Shown here piece by piece: positions 1 to 7,475 of a stretch of 64,000 bases of DNA. A model generated the notes under the pieces. It was not told the origin of the DNA. It saw only the letters and a program-made list of their open reading frames with translations, and made no database searches. Position numbers and translations under genes: made by a program. Origin of the DNA: JAJDXW01 sp965214795. Its GTDB lineage: Bacteria > Pseudomonadota > Gammaproteobacteria > HK1. The stretch spans positions 868,001 to 932,000 of the forward strand of contig OZ243976.1 of assembly GCA_965214795.1 (NCBI GenBank). Direction: 5' to 3'. How positions within the stretch are numbered: the stretch's first letter is position 1; every line of letters begins with the position of its first letter.

Positions 1-2
1 TC

Positions 3-602
3 AGCATCGGGCGGGTCGGCTGGGAGACTCCGCTCGGAAAGACCCGCATCGTGAGGAAGGCGGTCCGGCCCACCTGGTACCCGCCCGATTCGGTCCGCAA
101 GGAATACCGGGAGCGAGGCGAGGCCCTGCCGCCGGCGGTGGGCCCCGGGCCGGACAACCCGCTCGGCTCCCATGCGCTGTACCTCGGGCTGCCGGCCTAC
201 CTGATCCATGGCACCAACCGGCCGTACAGCATCGGCATGCGGGTCAGCCACGGATGCGTGCGCATGTATCCCGAGCATATCGCGGAGCTGTTCGAGCTGG
301 CGGAATCCGGCACCCCGGTCACCCTCGTGCATCAGGGCGTCAAGGCAGGCTGGGCCGGGGACGAGCTCTTTGTCGAGGTGCACCCGAACGCCGACGTCCC
401 GGACGAGGAAGCGCGTCCGAGCATGACCGAAGCGGTCGCGTCGATCATCGCGGTCACTCCGGAGGACGAACCACCGGCTGCCGTGGACTGGAAGCGGGTC
501 GAAGACGCGCTGGCTGCCGCGAACGGGATCCCGGTCGCGGTGGGGAGCCGGCAAACGCCCCGGCCATCCGGCGGAGCCAGCGCGGGCGGCTCTTCCGGAT
601 GA
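3..602 (+). CDS. L,D-transpeptidase (YkuD/ErfK family), 5' end outside window
   Basis: Periplasmic enzyme that forms 3-3 peptidoglycan cross-links or anchors Braun lipoprotein to peptidoglycan. The reading frame is open from base 3, so the N-terminus is missing. The YkuD core is visible: GWETPLGKTRI just inside the window, then HGTNRPYSIGMRVSHGCVRM with the catalytic Cys codon at 255-257 and its partner His two residues before it. The last ~80 residues after the VTLVHQGVK strand are a loose, Gly/Ser-rich tail. It converges on an Lpp-like lipoprotein gene, the very substrate class that ErfK/YbiS enzymes attach, and the same pairing (oprI beside an ErfK gene) is known in Pseudomonas. Family assignment is firm. 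The choice between lipoprotein anchoring and cross-linking is inferred from the neighbour. Confidence 0.93.
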   Translation, partial: SIGRVGWETPLGKTRIVRKAVRPTWYPPDSVRKEYRERGEALPPAVGPGPDNPLGSHALYLGLPAYLIHGTNRPYSIGMRVSHGCVRMYPEHIAELFELAESGTPVTLVHQGVKAGWAGDELFVEVHPNADVPDEEARPSMTEAVASIIAVTPEDEPPAAVDWKRVEDALAAANGIPVAVGSRQTPRPSGGASAGGSSG

Positions 603-636
603 CCGGAACGCGAATGACCAAGCGGTCGGTCGATGA

Positions 637-960
637 TTACTTCATCATCGACTTCTCGAACATGCGCTCGATCTTCTCGCTGTTGGCCGTGCAGCAAGCC
701 TGACCCTCACGCGCCGCACTCAGGGCGCGGTTCGCGGTACGGGAGGCCTCACCGGCCTCGGCACGCGCCGCTTCCGCATCGCTCACGGCCCCGTCCGCCG
801 TCTCCTGGGCGGCTGCGGCCGCACCCCTCAGATTCTCGATCTCGGCCTGCATCGCGGCCTGCACGCCGTCCAGGTCGTCAGTGCTGGCGCATCCCGCACC
901 GAAAGCCACCACTGCGGCGGTGGTCGCGGCGGCGGTCCATTTGGCAATTCTCTTCTTCAC
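637..960 (-). CDS. Lpp/OprI-like alanine-zipper murein lipoprotein
   Basis: Small outer-membrane lipoprotein of 107 residues. It starts at GTG 960 (VKKRIAKW), chosen because an AGGAG ribosome site lies 8 bases upstream and a signal peptide follows; the longer open frame upstream lacks both. The signal peptide ends at a lipobox (FGAGC), followed by an alanine-rich heptad coiled coil (Ala zipper) like Braun lipoprotein, and the chain ends in lysine (KSMMK), the residue through which Lpp is linked to peptidoglycan. The convergent neighbour is an L,D-transpeptidase, the enzyme class that makes this link. Odd feature: a CC pair about 20 residues before the C-terminus, where Lpp homologues normally have polar residues. 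Confident in family; the covalent attachment is inferred. Confidence 0.88.
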   Translation of the reverse strand: MKKRIAKWTAAATTAAVVAFGAGCASTDDLDGVQAAMQAEIENLRGAAAAAQETADGAVSDAEAARAEAGEASRTANRALSAAREGQACCTANSEKIERMFEKSMMK

Positions 961-1123
961 GCAAGGAACTCCTTTTGGCACCCCGGGGAGTGAACGGCAC
1001 CGGCCGTCCGGCTTCTTGCGGCCGCCGAGCCCAATCTCCCACGGCGCGTATACTACCATCGTAGCGGCGCGCTGACACCGGCCAGCGATTCGATTCCCGG
1101 CTCGCGGTAGCGAAGTTTCCTGC

Positions 1124-3388
1124 ATGTCCGAATCCTCTCCTTCCGTTCCTCCGGACGGGCAGGCGGCCGCGAGGCGTTCCGCGGGGGCGGGAGGAGCACT
1201 CTTCGCCGCCTTCCTGTGCTGGCTCATGCTCCTCGGGGCCCTCGCCGTCTTCGCCGCCGTTTCGTTCATTCGCTCCGAGCACCGCGCGCAAGCCGACCTG
1301 CGCTACGCGCTCGCCGGCGAACAGCGAAGCGCCGCGGCGGCCACCACGGCGCTGGCGGAGGACTTTGCCGCGGGCACGGTTCCCGCCGCATCCCGCGTGG
1401 CTGCCCTCCGCACCCGCTCCCTGGAGCTGCTCGCGCGCATTCCCTCTCGACCGGTTGCCGACCTCCCGGCCGAGTGGGAGCGCCTCGCCACGGGACTCGA
1501 CTTCATCGAAGCACAACGGGCGCGGATCCTCGAGTTCCAGGCTGGTGTCGAGGCACTCCGCGGCCAGGCGCGGGACCTCCGGGAAGATTCGGAGCGTCTT
1601 GCCGGCGTTCTCGCCGGTGCGGGGGTCGTCCCGTCCGGGAGGGCGGAGGCGCTGGCCATCACCTCGCGGCAGTTCGCGGGGGAGATCGACCGAAGCCGTC
1701 CGACCGACCCCGCGGGTCTCGAGCGGGCCCGGGAGCTGCTGGAGGTCCATGCCTACGTGCGAGGCCTTCTGGCCGCCGAGCTCGCCCGGCAGCCCACCGC
1801 CGCCCCCCCGGCGGGAGGCACGCCGGTTCCGAACACCGAACTTGCCGCGATCGAACCTCGGATCGATGCCGTCCGGAGACGGCTGGACGCGGTCCTCGCG
1901 ATGGCCGTGGCCCTCGAATCGGTGTCGGCGGAGCTTCGACAGCTTGCCGAGGGGAGCACGAGGGTGGTGGCGCTCCTGCCGAAGTTCGATGCGCGAAGCG
2001 GGCCGGCCCCGGCCCTCCTCGGGCATTCGCTCGAAACCTGGCTCCTCGGTTCCGCGGCGCTTGCCCTCGCCGGGCTCCTCGGGCTCTTCCGGAGGCACGT
2101 GCGGCTCCTGCGGGCCGAGGCGGCCGGGCTCGACCGGGCGTGGGGCGAAGCAGCCGAATCGGACTGGCGCGCCCGCGGCCTTGTCCGCGACCTCCTCCGG
2201 GCCGTCGATTCTCTCGACCGGCGAGGCACCGTCAACGGGGCGCCCAAGGACCACGGAGACCTTGAAGGGTCCGTGCGCGAAGCGACCGCTTCGCTTCCCC
2301 GGATCGTCGCCCGGCGTGCGCAGATCGCGGCCGCCCTCCTGTCGGCCCGGGAGTCCCTCCGAAGACGTCTCGCCGCCGCCCGCGATGCGGTGCTTGCGCA
2401 CCTCGGCGCCGGCCGCGGGGAGCTTGACCCCGCGCCGCTCCTGGAGATTGAAAGGACCTTCCGGGAAGCCACCCTGTTCGCGATGGCGGCCCTCGTCCGG
2501 GAGATCCGCGCCGCCGTGTCCGAGAACGAGCTCGAACCCGCGCCCGGAGAAGCGGAGGCCACGGAGGCGATCGGAGCGAGCACCCCTGCCGGCAACGCAT
2601 CGGAAGCATCGGAAACGGTTCGCGGGGTCGCCGCCCGCGCATTCGATCTGTTGGAAGCGAGCCTGGAACGGGTGCTCGCGGGAGAGGAGGAGGGGCACAC
2701 CGCCTTCATCTTCCTCCTCGACAACCTGCGGGTGGTACGGGGGAAAGCGCCGTTCTCCTCGTCCCTGGACTTCGATCCCGACCTCACCCGCCCGACGGCA
2801 ACCGGAGCAAGCCGTGCCGCGGATCTCCGGACCGACGCCGCCCGCATGCTGCCGACGTTCCGGAAGGGGCTTCTGGAGTGGGCGGCCGGCTCCGGAGACG
2901 GGAATCCGGCCGCGAAGCTCATGCGGGGCAGCGTGTCGGTGCTCGCGCGCGCCGCGGAGGACGGAAGGTTGCCCGAGGGGGGCTTCTGGAGTGCCGCGGC
3001 GGCGTTCTGCACCGCGCTCTGCGAACGGGCCATCCCGGCGGGTCCGGCGGTGCGGAGGCTCATGGAGGAACTGGCCGAGACGTTCGAAGAGACCGCGGAG
3101 CGCGAGGACAGGCCGCCTCCGCCCGATCGGCTGCTCCGGGACCTCCTGATCTACATCGCGTTGGCCGAGAGCGACCACGCGGAACTCGAGGAAGTGCGGG
3201 CGGCGTTCGAGCTCGAACGGTACCCCCTCGCGATCCCCGATCCGCACGCCGAGACGGGATCCGAGGCGGAGGATCCGTCGGCCGGACTCTCCGGGGAGCT
3301 CATCCAGCAGCTCGAAGGGATCAAGGCGGCCCTCGACCGCATCGACCGTCCATCGGAGACGACTCCCGGGCCACCGCCGGCCCCGTGA
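1124..3388 (+). CDS. Two-TM membrane protein with sensor-like topology, function unknown
   Basis: Protein of 754 residues that I do not recognise. It has one transmembrane segment near residues 25-48 (GALFAAFLCWLMLLGALAVF) and a second near 303-323, enclosing about 250 residues of predicted helical periplasmic sequence rich in Arg, Ala and Glu. The C-terminal ~430 residues would be cytoplasmic and look largely helical. The topology resembles chemoreceptors and histidine-kinase sensors, but no HAMP, kinase, GGDEF or methyl-accepting signalling motif is visible. It is divergent from the lpp-like gene with a 160-bp gap. A second in-frame antisense ORF covers this gene and is a high-GC shadow. 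A role as sensor or structural envelope protein is only a guess. Confidence 0.7.
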   Translation: MSESSPSVPPDGQAAARRSAGAGGALFAAFLCWLMLLGALAVFAAVSFIRSEHRAQADLRYALAGEQRSAAAATTALAEDFAAGTVPAASRVAALRTRSLELLARIPSRPVADLPAEWERLATGLDFIEAQRARILEFQAGVEALRGQARDLREDSERLAGVLAGAGVVPSGRAEALAITSRQFAGEIDRSRPTDPAGLERARELLEVHAYVRGLLAAELARQPTAAPPAGGTPVPNTELAAIEPRIDAVRRRLDAVLAMAVALESVSAELRQLAEGSTRVVALLPKFDARSGPAPALLGHSLETWLLGSAALALAGLLGLFRRHVRLLRAEAAGLDRAWGEAAESDWRARGLVRDLLRAVDSLDRRGTVNGAPKDHGDLEGSVREATASLPRIVARRAQIAAALLSARESLRRRLAAARDAVLAHLGAGRGELDPAPLLEIERTFREATLFAMAALVREIRAAVSENELEPAPGEAEATEAIGASTPAGNASEASETVRGVAARAFDLLEASLERVLAGEEEGHTAFIFLLDNLRVVRGKAPFSSSLDFDPDLTRPTATGASRAADLRTDAARMLPTFRKGLLEWAAGSGDGNPAAKLMRGSVSVLARAAEDGRLPEGGFWSAAAAFCTALCERAIPAGPAVRRLMEELAETFEETAEREDRPPPPDRLLRDLLIYIALAESDHAELEEVRAAFELERYPLAIPDPHAETGSEAEDPSAGLSGELIQQLEGIKAALDRIDRPSETTPGPPPAP

Positions 3389-3457
3389 TCCGGCCGGTCC
3401 GGCGCACCCGCTCGGCCGGTCCGGCGACCCGGCCGGTCGTCGTTCGTTCCGGACCCG

Positions 3458-4324
3458 CTATCCGCGCTGTCGGCGCACCTCGGTCGCGGCCCCGCGGTCC
3501 GCGCCGGGACCCGCCCCGGGATCCGCGCCGGGGGCCGCGCCGGGACCCGCCCCGGACCCGAGGTCCCCCCAGAGAAGCTGGGCGGCGGCGACCGCCGCGA
3601 TCGTCGCGGTCTCCGTGCGCATGACCCGCGGGCCGAGGCGGGCAGCGACGAAGCCGCTCCCGTCCGCCCGCTCGGCCTCGCGGGGGTCGAGCCCTCCCTC
3701 CGGGCCGACGAGGAGCGTGAGCGGCGGCTCGGGGGCCGGGAGCGAGGCGAACCCCCGGCCGCTCTCGCTCGCGAGCCGGACCGCGGTACCCTCACGGGGC
3801 CGCCGATCGAGCCACTCTGCGAGGGATCGAGGCGGTTCGAGAGCCGGAACCGTGCTCCGGCCGCATTGCTCGCACGCCCCTTCTACGATGCGGCGCCATC
3901 GAGAAAGCCGTTCCCCGGTCTTGCCCCCATTCTTGCTCCCGGTCTTGCCACGACCCGGACGCACCACCCCGCGCACCGTCCACAGGGGGACGATGCGGGC
4001 CACCCCGAGCTCGACGCTCTTCTGCACTGCGAGGTCCATGCGATCTCCCCGGCTCACCCCGAGGGCGAGAACGATGGGAAGGAGCGGCTCCGCGAGCCCC
4101 CGCAACGGCTCGATCAGCTCGACCTGCACCTCGCCCCGCCCGGCCGCCGCCAGCCTGGCCCGGTATTCCCCGCCGCGGCCGTCGAATACCCGAAGCGCCG
4201 CCCCCGCCTTCAGCCGCAGGACGGCGGCCGCATGGCGAGCCGCGTTCGGTCCGAGCACGACCCGCCGGCCACCGGAGAAGACACGATCGAGATCGGCATC
4301 GACGAGGAACCGGGGCTCCCGCAT
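3458..4324 (-). CDS. rsmE: 16S rRNA (uracil1498-N3)-methyltransferase RsmE
   Basis: SPOUT-class methyltransferase that methylates N3 of U1498 in 16S rRNA using SAM. The start was set at ATG 4324 (MREPRFLV), since RsmE proteins begin just before this strand; a further ATG seven codons upstream is possible. Family motifs are present: an N-terminal PUA-like segment, ALGVSRGDRMDLAVQKSVELGV, GPEGGLDPREAE and LGPRVMRTETA, which form the SAM-binding knot. Two features are unusual: a Lys/Gly-rich insert (GRGKTGSKNGG) in the middle, and a low-complexity Gly-Pro-Ala tail of about 25 residues after the normal C-terminus. The tail is encoded by imperfect GC repeats near 3490-3555 and may be disordered. 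Confidence 0.93.
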   Translation of the reverse strand: MREPRFLVDADLDRVFSGGRRVVLGPNAARHAAAVLRLKAGAALRVFDGRGGEYRARLAAAGRGEVQVELIEPLRGLAEPLLPIVLALGVSRGDRMDLAVQKSVELGVARIVPLWTVRGVVRPGRGKTGSKNGGKTGERLSRWRRIVEGACEQCGRSTVPALEPPRSLAEWLDRRPREGTAVRLASESGRGFASLPAPEPPLTLLVGPEGGLDPREAERADGSGFVAARLGPRVMRTETATIAAVAAAQLLWGDLGSGAGPGAAPGADPGAGPGADRGAATEVRRQRG

Positions 4325-4376
4325 CGTTCCAGTTTGGCAGAACACCGGCCGGATCGCCCGCTCTCGGGAAGTCGGT

Positions 4377-4520
4377 CAGCAGTTCTCATTTTGGCGCCTG
4401 ACTTTACCCTGAGCCGCAAGCCGTCTTCTCCTTGCGACTCGATCCGGGGCAGATCGGGGGGCCGATCGACGGTCGTGCCGGTCCGGCCGCGGGACCCGAC
4501 GAGCAAAATGAGAACTGCTG
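4377..4520. mobile_element. 144-bp MITE-like element, copy 1 (family I)
   Basis: Perfect 17-bp terminal inverted repeats (CAGCAGTTCTCATTTTG at each end, inward) bound a 144-bp non-coding element. It is flanked by a perfect 9-bp direct repeat GAAGTCGGT at 4368-4376 and 4521-4529, the expected target duplication. The same element occurs at 19351-19494 and 23370-23513 in the opposite orientation, roughly 95% identical by eye to copy 2. No transposase is encoded, so it must have been moved in trans. It is inserted within a member of a second repeat family (see 4521). Confidence 0.93.
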
Positions 4521-4565
4521 GAAGTCGGTGATTTTTTCGGGCCGGCACCCGACCACGAAAAAATG
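4521..4565. repeat. Family II repeat fragment split by MITE copy 1
   Basis: GAAGTCGGTGATTTTTTCGG at 4521-4540 also occurs, with one or two changes, near 18122 and 41482, and inverted near 41283-41303. The left half of the site (CGGGAAGTCGGT) ends at 4376, so the MITE interrupted this repeat. It continues into an imperfect dyad with TTTTTTCG and CGAAAAAA arms. A -10-like TATACT at 4614-4619 follows and may serve dsbB. Confidence 0.6.
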
Positions 4566-4625
4566 GTCCTGTCCCGGACGGCGGGAAATGGCCCTGTCCG
4601 CACCAACCCCCGTTATACTCCCGAT

Positions 4626-5141
4626 GTGCATGCCACGTGGATCGTGAACGCGGGCGGAGCCCTCGCCTGCGTGCTGCTCCTCGGCTTCGGGTATTTTCTG
4701 GAGTACGCCGAGGGGCTTGCGCCCTGCCCCCTGTGCGTTCTCCAGCGGGTCGGGTTCGCCCTGCTCGCGGTGGTGTTGCTCTCCGCGGCCTTCCATCGCC
4801 CGCGGAGCCGGGGCGGCGGGCGCGCCTACGGAGTCATCGCGGGCATCGTCGCGGCGGCCGGCGCGGGCATCGCCGGATGGCACATCCACCTGCAGAACCT
4901 CCCCCCGGGAGCGGCCCCGGAATGCGGCCCGGGCCTCGAGTACATGCTGAGCACGTTTCCCATCGGAGAGGCCATCGGCATGATCTTCACCGGCTCCGGG
5001 GAATGCGCGGAGGTCTCCTGGTCCTTCCTCTACCTCAGCATCCCGGGCTGGGCCCTCGTCTGGTTCGTCGTCCTCGGGGTAGTGAGCGTGGTCAACAACT
5101 TCCGAGCCCCGCCGGGGTATCAGCCCCGGCTGTTCGACTGA
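4626..5141 (+). CDS. dsbB: Disulfide bond formation protein B (DsbB)
   Basis: Inner-membrane quinone reductase that re-oxidises periplasmic DsbA. It has four transmembrane helices. The first periplasmic loop carries CPLC (residues 34-37 from this start) followed by the conserved VLQR, and the second loop carries a second Cys pair about 27 residues apart (ECGPGLEYM and SGECAEV), matching the DsbB electron path. Start chosen at GTG 4626, which gives a typical N-terminus and lies just after a TATACT -10-like box. An in-frame ATG at 4563 would lie upstream of that box and within repeat sequence. Size (171 residues) is normal. Its substrate DsbA is not in this window. Confidence 0.92.
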   Translation: MHATWIVNAGGALACVLLLGFGYFLEYAEGLAPCPLCVLQRVGFALLAVVLLSAAFHRPRSRGGGRAYGVIAGIVAAAGAGIAGWHIHLQNLPPGAAPECGPGLEYMLSTFPIGEAIGMIFTGSGECAEVSWSFLYLSIPGWALVWFVVLGVVSVVNNFRAPPGYQPRLFD

Positions 5142-5214
5142 GGTGCCGCGTACCCGAACCCCACTTCGCCTCCGTTCGCGGCTCGCCCCCGCCGGAACGC
5201 CCGATCCGAACGAC

Positions 5215-6519
5215 ATGAACGCCGAATCCGAGCCCGCACCCGATCTCCGAAGCCCGGCCGTACTCGACGATCCGCACCCGGTCTACAACCATCTGCGCGA
5301 AAAGGCGCCGGCGCATTGGAACGCCTCGCTCGGCGGCTGGGTCCTCACCCGACACGCGGACGTGCGCCGCGCCCTCCTCGACGAGAGGCTGTCGGTCGAG
5401 AAGATGGGCCGTTTCGAACGGAGCCGCAGCGGCGGGGAGGGCCACGCGGACGTCGCCTTCCTCGCCCGAACCCTGGCGGACTGGATGGTATTCAACGATC
5501 CCCCCCGCCACCGGGAGCTTCGGCGCGCGATGCAGAACGCGTTCCTCGCCCGAGACATACCCGGGCTGGAAACGAACGTGCGGACGGTGGTGGACGAGTT
5601 GCTGGACCCGCTCGGTCCGGAGGGACGGATGGATCTCGTCGCCGACTTCGCCCACCCGCTGCCGGCGATCGTCATCGCGGAGCTCTTCGGCATGCCCCGG
5701 GACGAGCGCGAGCGGCTCAAGAGCTGGTCGGACGATCTCGGCCGCTTCGTCCTCGGCGATGTCGAGAACACCGCGCACGATGCGAAGTACGGTGGCGCGG
5801 CGCGCGCGGCGCGGGCCATGGCGGCGCGCTTCCACGCCCTGGTGGAGGAGCATCGCCGGGCTCCCCGCGACGACTTTACCCAGCTCCTGCTTCGCGACGG
5901 TGCGCACTTGAGCGACGACGAGATCGTCCACACCCTGATGTTCGTGCTGTTCGCGGGGCACGAGACGACCACCAACCTCATCGCGAGCAGCGTGCTGTGG
6001 CTCGTTCGCAACCCGGCCCTGATGGCACGCCTCCGGGCCGAGCCCGCGCGGGTCGCGGATGCGGTCGAAGAGCTCCTCCGGATGGATGGACCGGTGCAGA
6101 TGGTGTTCCGGCTGGCCCGCGAGGACGTCGAGTACGGCGGAACGACGATCCGGGCCGGCGAGCGCGTCCACCTGGTGCTGAACGCGGCCAATCGAGACCC
6201 GAGCGTGTTCGAGCGGCCGGACGAGCTGGACATCGACCGGGGCCGCATCCGGCACGTCAGCTTCGCCCCCGGCGCCCACTTCTGCCTCGGGGCGCCGCTC
6301 GCGCGGCTCGAGGCCCGGGTCGCCCTTCAGGGGCTGCTCGCCCGGTTCGCTCGCCTGGAGCTCGAACCCAGGCCCCTCTCCTGGCGGCCGGAGCTCGTGA
6401 TCCACGGCCTGCGGGCGCTCCCGCTTCGCTATTCGCGGGGGGAAGAACGCGGGGCCGACCGGCGGTCGATTCCCCCGGGGCCTCCCGCCTCCGGGCGCAC
6501 GCCCCGAACGCCCGCCTGA
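5215..6519 (+). CDS. Cytochrome P450 (bacterial class I type)
   Basis: Haem-thiolate monooxygenase of 434 residues. Diagnostic motifs are all visible: I-helix oxygen-binding AGHETTT (about residues 247-253), K-helix ExxR (EELLR), and the haem loop FAPGAHFCLGAPLAR with the axial Cys near residue 357. No membrane anchor is present, so it is a soluble bacterial P450 needing separate ferredoxin and reductase partners, none of which is adjacent. Start set at ATG 5215 (MNAESEPAPDL); a GTG at 5143 just after dsbB would add 24 low-complexity residues. The substrate cannot be told. The C-terminal ~25 residues are a Pro/Arg/Gly extension beyond the normal end. Confidence 0.95.
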   Translation: MNAESEPAPDLRSPAVLDDPHPVYNHLREKAPAHWNASLGGWVLTRHADVRRALLDERLSVEKMGRFERSRSGGEGHADVAFLARTLADWMVFNDPPRHRELRRAMQNAFLARDIPGLETNVRTVVDELLDPLGPEGRMDLVADFAHPLPAIVIAELFGMPRDERERLKSWSDDLGRFVLGDVENTAHDAKYGGAARAARAMAARFHALVEEHRRAPRDDFTQLLLRDGAHLSDDEIVHTLMFVLFAGHETTTNLIASSVLWLVRNPALMARLRAEPARVADAVEELLRMDGPVQMVFRLAREDVEYGGTTIRAGERVHLVLNAANRDPSVFERPDELDIDRGRIRHVSFAPGAHFCLGAPLARLEARVALQGLLARFARLELEPRPLSWRPELVIHGLRALPLRYSRGEERGADRRSIPPGPPASGRTPRTPA

Positions 6520-6633
6520 GCGCCCGCCGGGGCGTCGGGCCGCCGGGCCGATGGGCCGCCGGGCGCCGGGCCGATGGGTGGAGAGAGAAGGCGGGGCACG
6601 GAGAAGGAGGGAATGGAAACGGAGGAACCGGGG

Positions 6634-7233
6634 ATGTCGCGTTTCGGACCGGAGGTGGTGCTGGAGCGGCCGGCGTGGGTGCACCCCACCGTGCAGCTCC
6701 ACGGAAAGATCCGGATCGGGGAGGGCGTCTCGCTGTGGCCGAACGCGGTCATCCGCGCCGAGTGCAACGAGGTGGTCGTCGGCCCGTACGCCAACGTCCA
6801 GGACTTCGCAATGATCCACGTCGGCTACGAGACCGACACCCTCATCGGCGCCTATACCTCGCTCGCCCACCACTCGGTGGTCCACGGCGCCGCGGTCGGC
6901 GAGAGCTGCATGATCGGGATCGGGGCGGTGGTGATGGACGGGTGCGAGATCGGGGACAACTCCATCGTCGGAGCGGGGGCGCTGCTCACCGAGGGCACCG
7001 TGGTTCCGCCCGACTCCGTCGTGATCGGGTCTCCGGGCAAGGTTCGCCGGACCCGCAACTCGTTCGTCGACAACCGGCTGAACGCGATGCTGTACTACCG
7101 CAACGGGCTCGCCTACGCGGCCGGCCGCCACCGGGCGTGGCACGGCCCGGAGCACGAGGCCTGGGTCGCGGCGGAACGCGAGCGGCTCGAACACGAGTTC
7201 GCCGCCCGGTACCCGGCCGGAGCGGCAGGTTGA
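6634..7233 (+). CDS. Gamma-carbonic-anhydrase-like hexapeptide-repeat protein (PaaY/YrdA type)
   Basis: Left-handed beta-helix protein built from hexapeptide repeats (IRIGEGV, VVVGPYANVQD, AAVGESCMIGIGAVV, CEIGDNSIVGAGAL). The three zinc-ligand histidine positions of gamma-class carbonic anhydrases are kept: MIHVG and LAHHSVVHG. Members act as carbonic anhydrases or related metal-dependent hydrolases, usually as cytoplasmic trimers; whether this one is active is not known. Start chosen at ATG 6634 (MSRFGPEVV) with GGAGG at good spacing; an in-frame ATG at 6613 is an alternative but its ribosome site is too close. The C-terminal ~40 residues (RHRAWHGPEHEAW onward) form a helical tail. Confidence 0.88.
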   Translation: MSRFGPEVVLERPAWVHPTVQLHGKIRIGEGVSLWPNAVIRAECNEVVVGPYANVQDFAMIHVGYETDTLIGAYTSLAHHSVVHGAAVGESCMIGIGAVVMDGCEIGDNSIVGAGALLTEGTVVPPDSVVIGSPGKVRRTRNSFVDNRLNAMLYYRNGLAYAAGRHRAWHGPEHEAWVAAERERLEHEFAARYPAGAAG

Positions 7234-7390
7234 GAAACGCCGCGGCGCGACCGCCGCATCGGTCCCGGCCCCCCCGGGCACCGGAGCGAGAGCCGGCCTG
7301 TCCGCCGTTCACCCGCCCGTGAGGCGTGCCGAGCGGCGGGCGCCGCCGTCGAACGAGGGCACCGCCTCCCTGTCCGCCCCTTGTCCCATG

Positions 7391-7426
7391 CAAGGGTCGG
7401 GGCAAGGGCCGGGGCAAGGGCCGGGG
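7391..7426. repeat. 12-bp tandem repeat, three units
   Basis: Unit CAAGGGCCGGGG repeated three times, the first with one change. It lies just upstream of the transporter gene. In one frame it would read as repeated GKGR, but the chosen start of the downstream gene excludes it. No function is visible. Confidence 0.7.
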
Positions 7427-7475
7427 CAGCCTCCGGACGGGGCGCGGACTCGCCGGCCACGAAAACGGCCGAGAC

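Noticed and set aside
878..3247. 789-residue minus-strand ORF
   Set aside because: Antisense to the two-TM membrane protein and overlapping the lpp-like gene; Arg/Gly/Pro-rich shadow.
6574..6633. Longer N-terminus for the gamma-carbonic-anhydrase-like protein
   Set aside because: The added residues are charged low complexity and the best-spaced ribosome site precedes ATG 6634.
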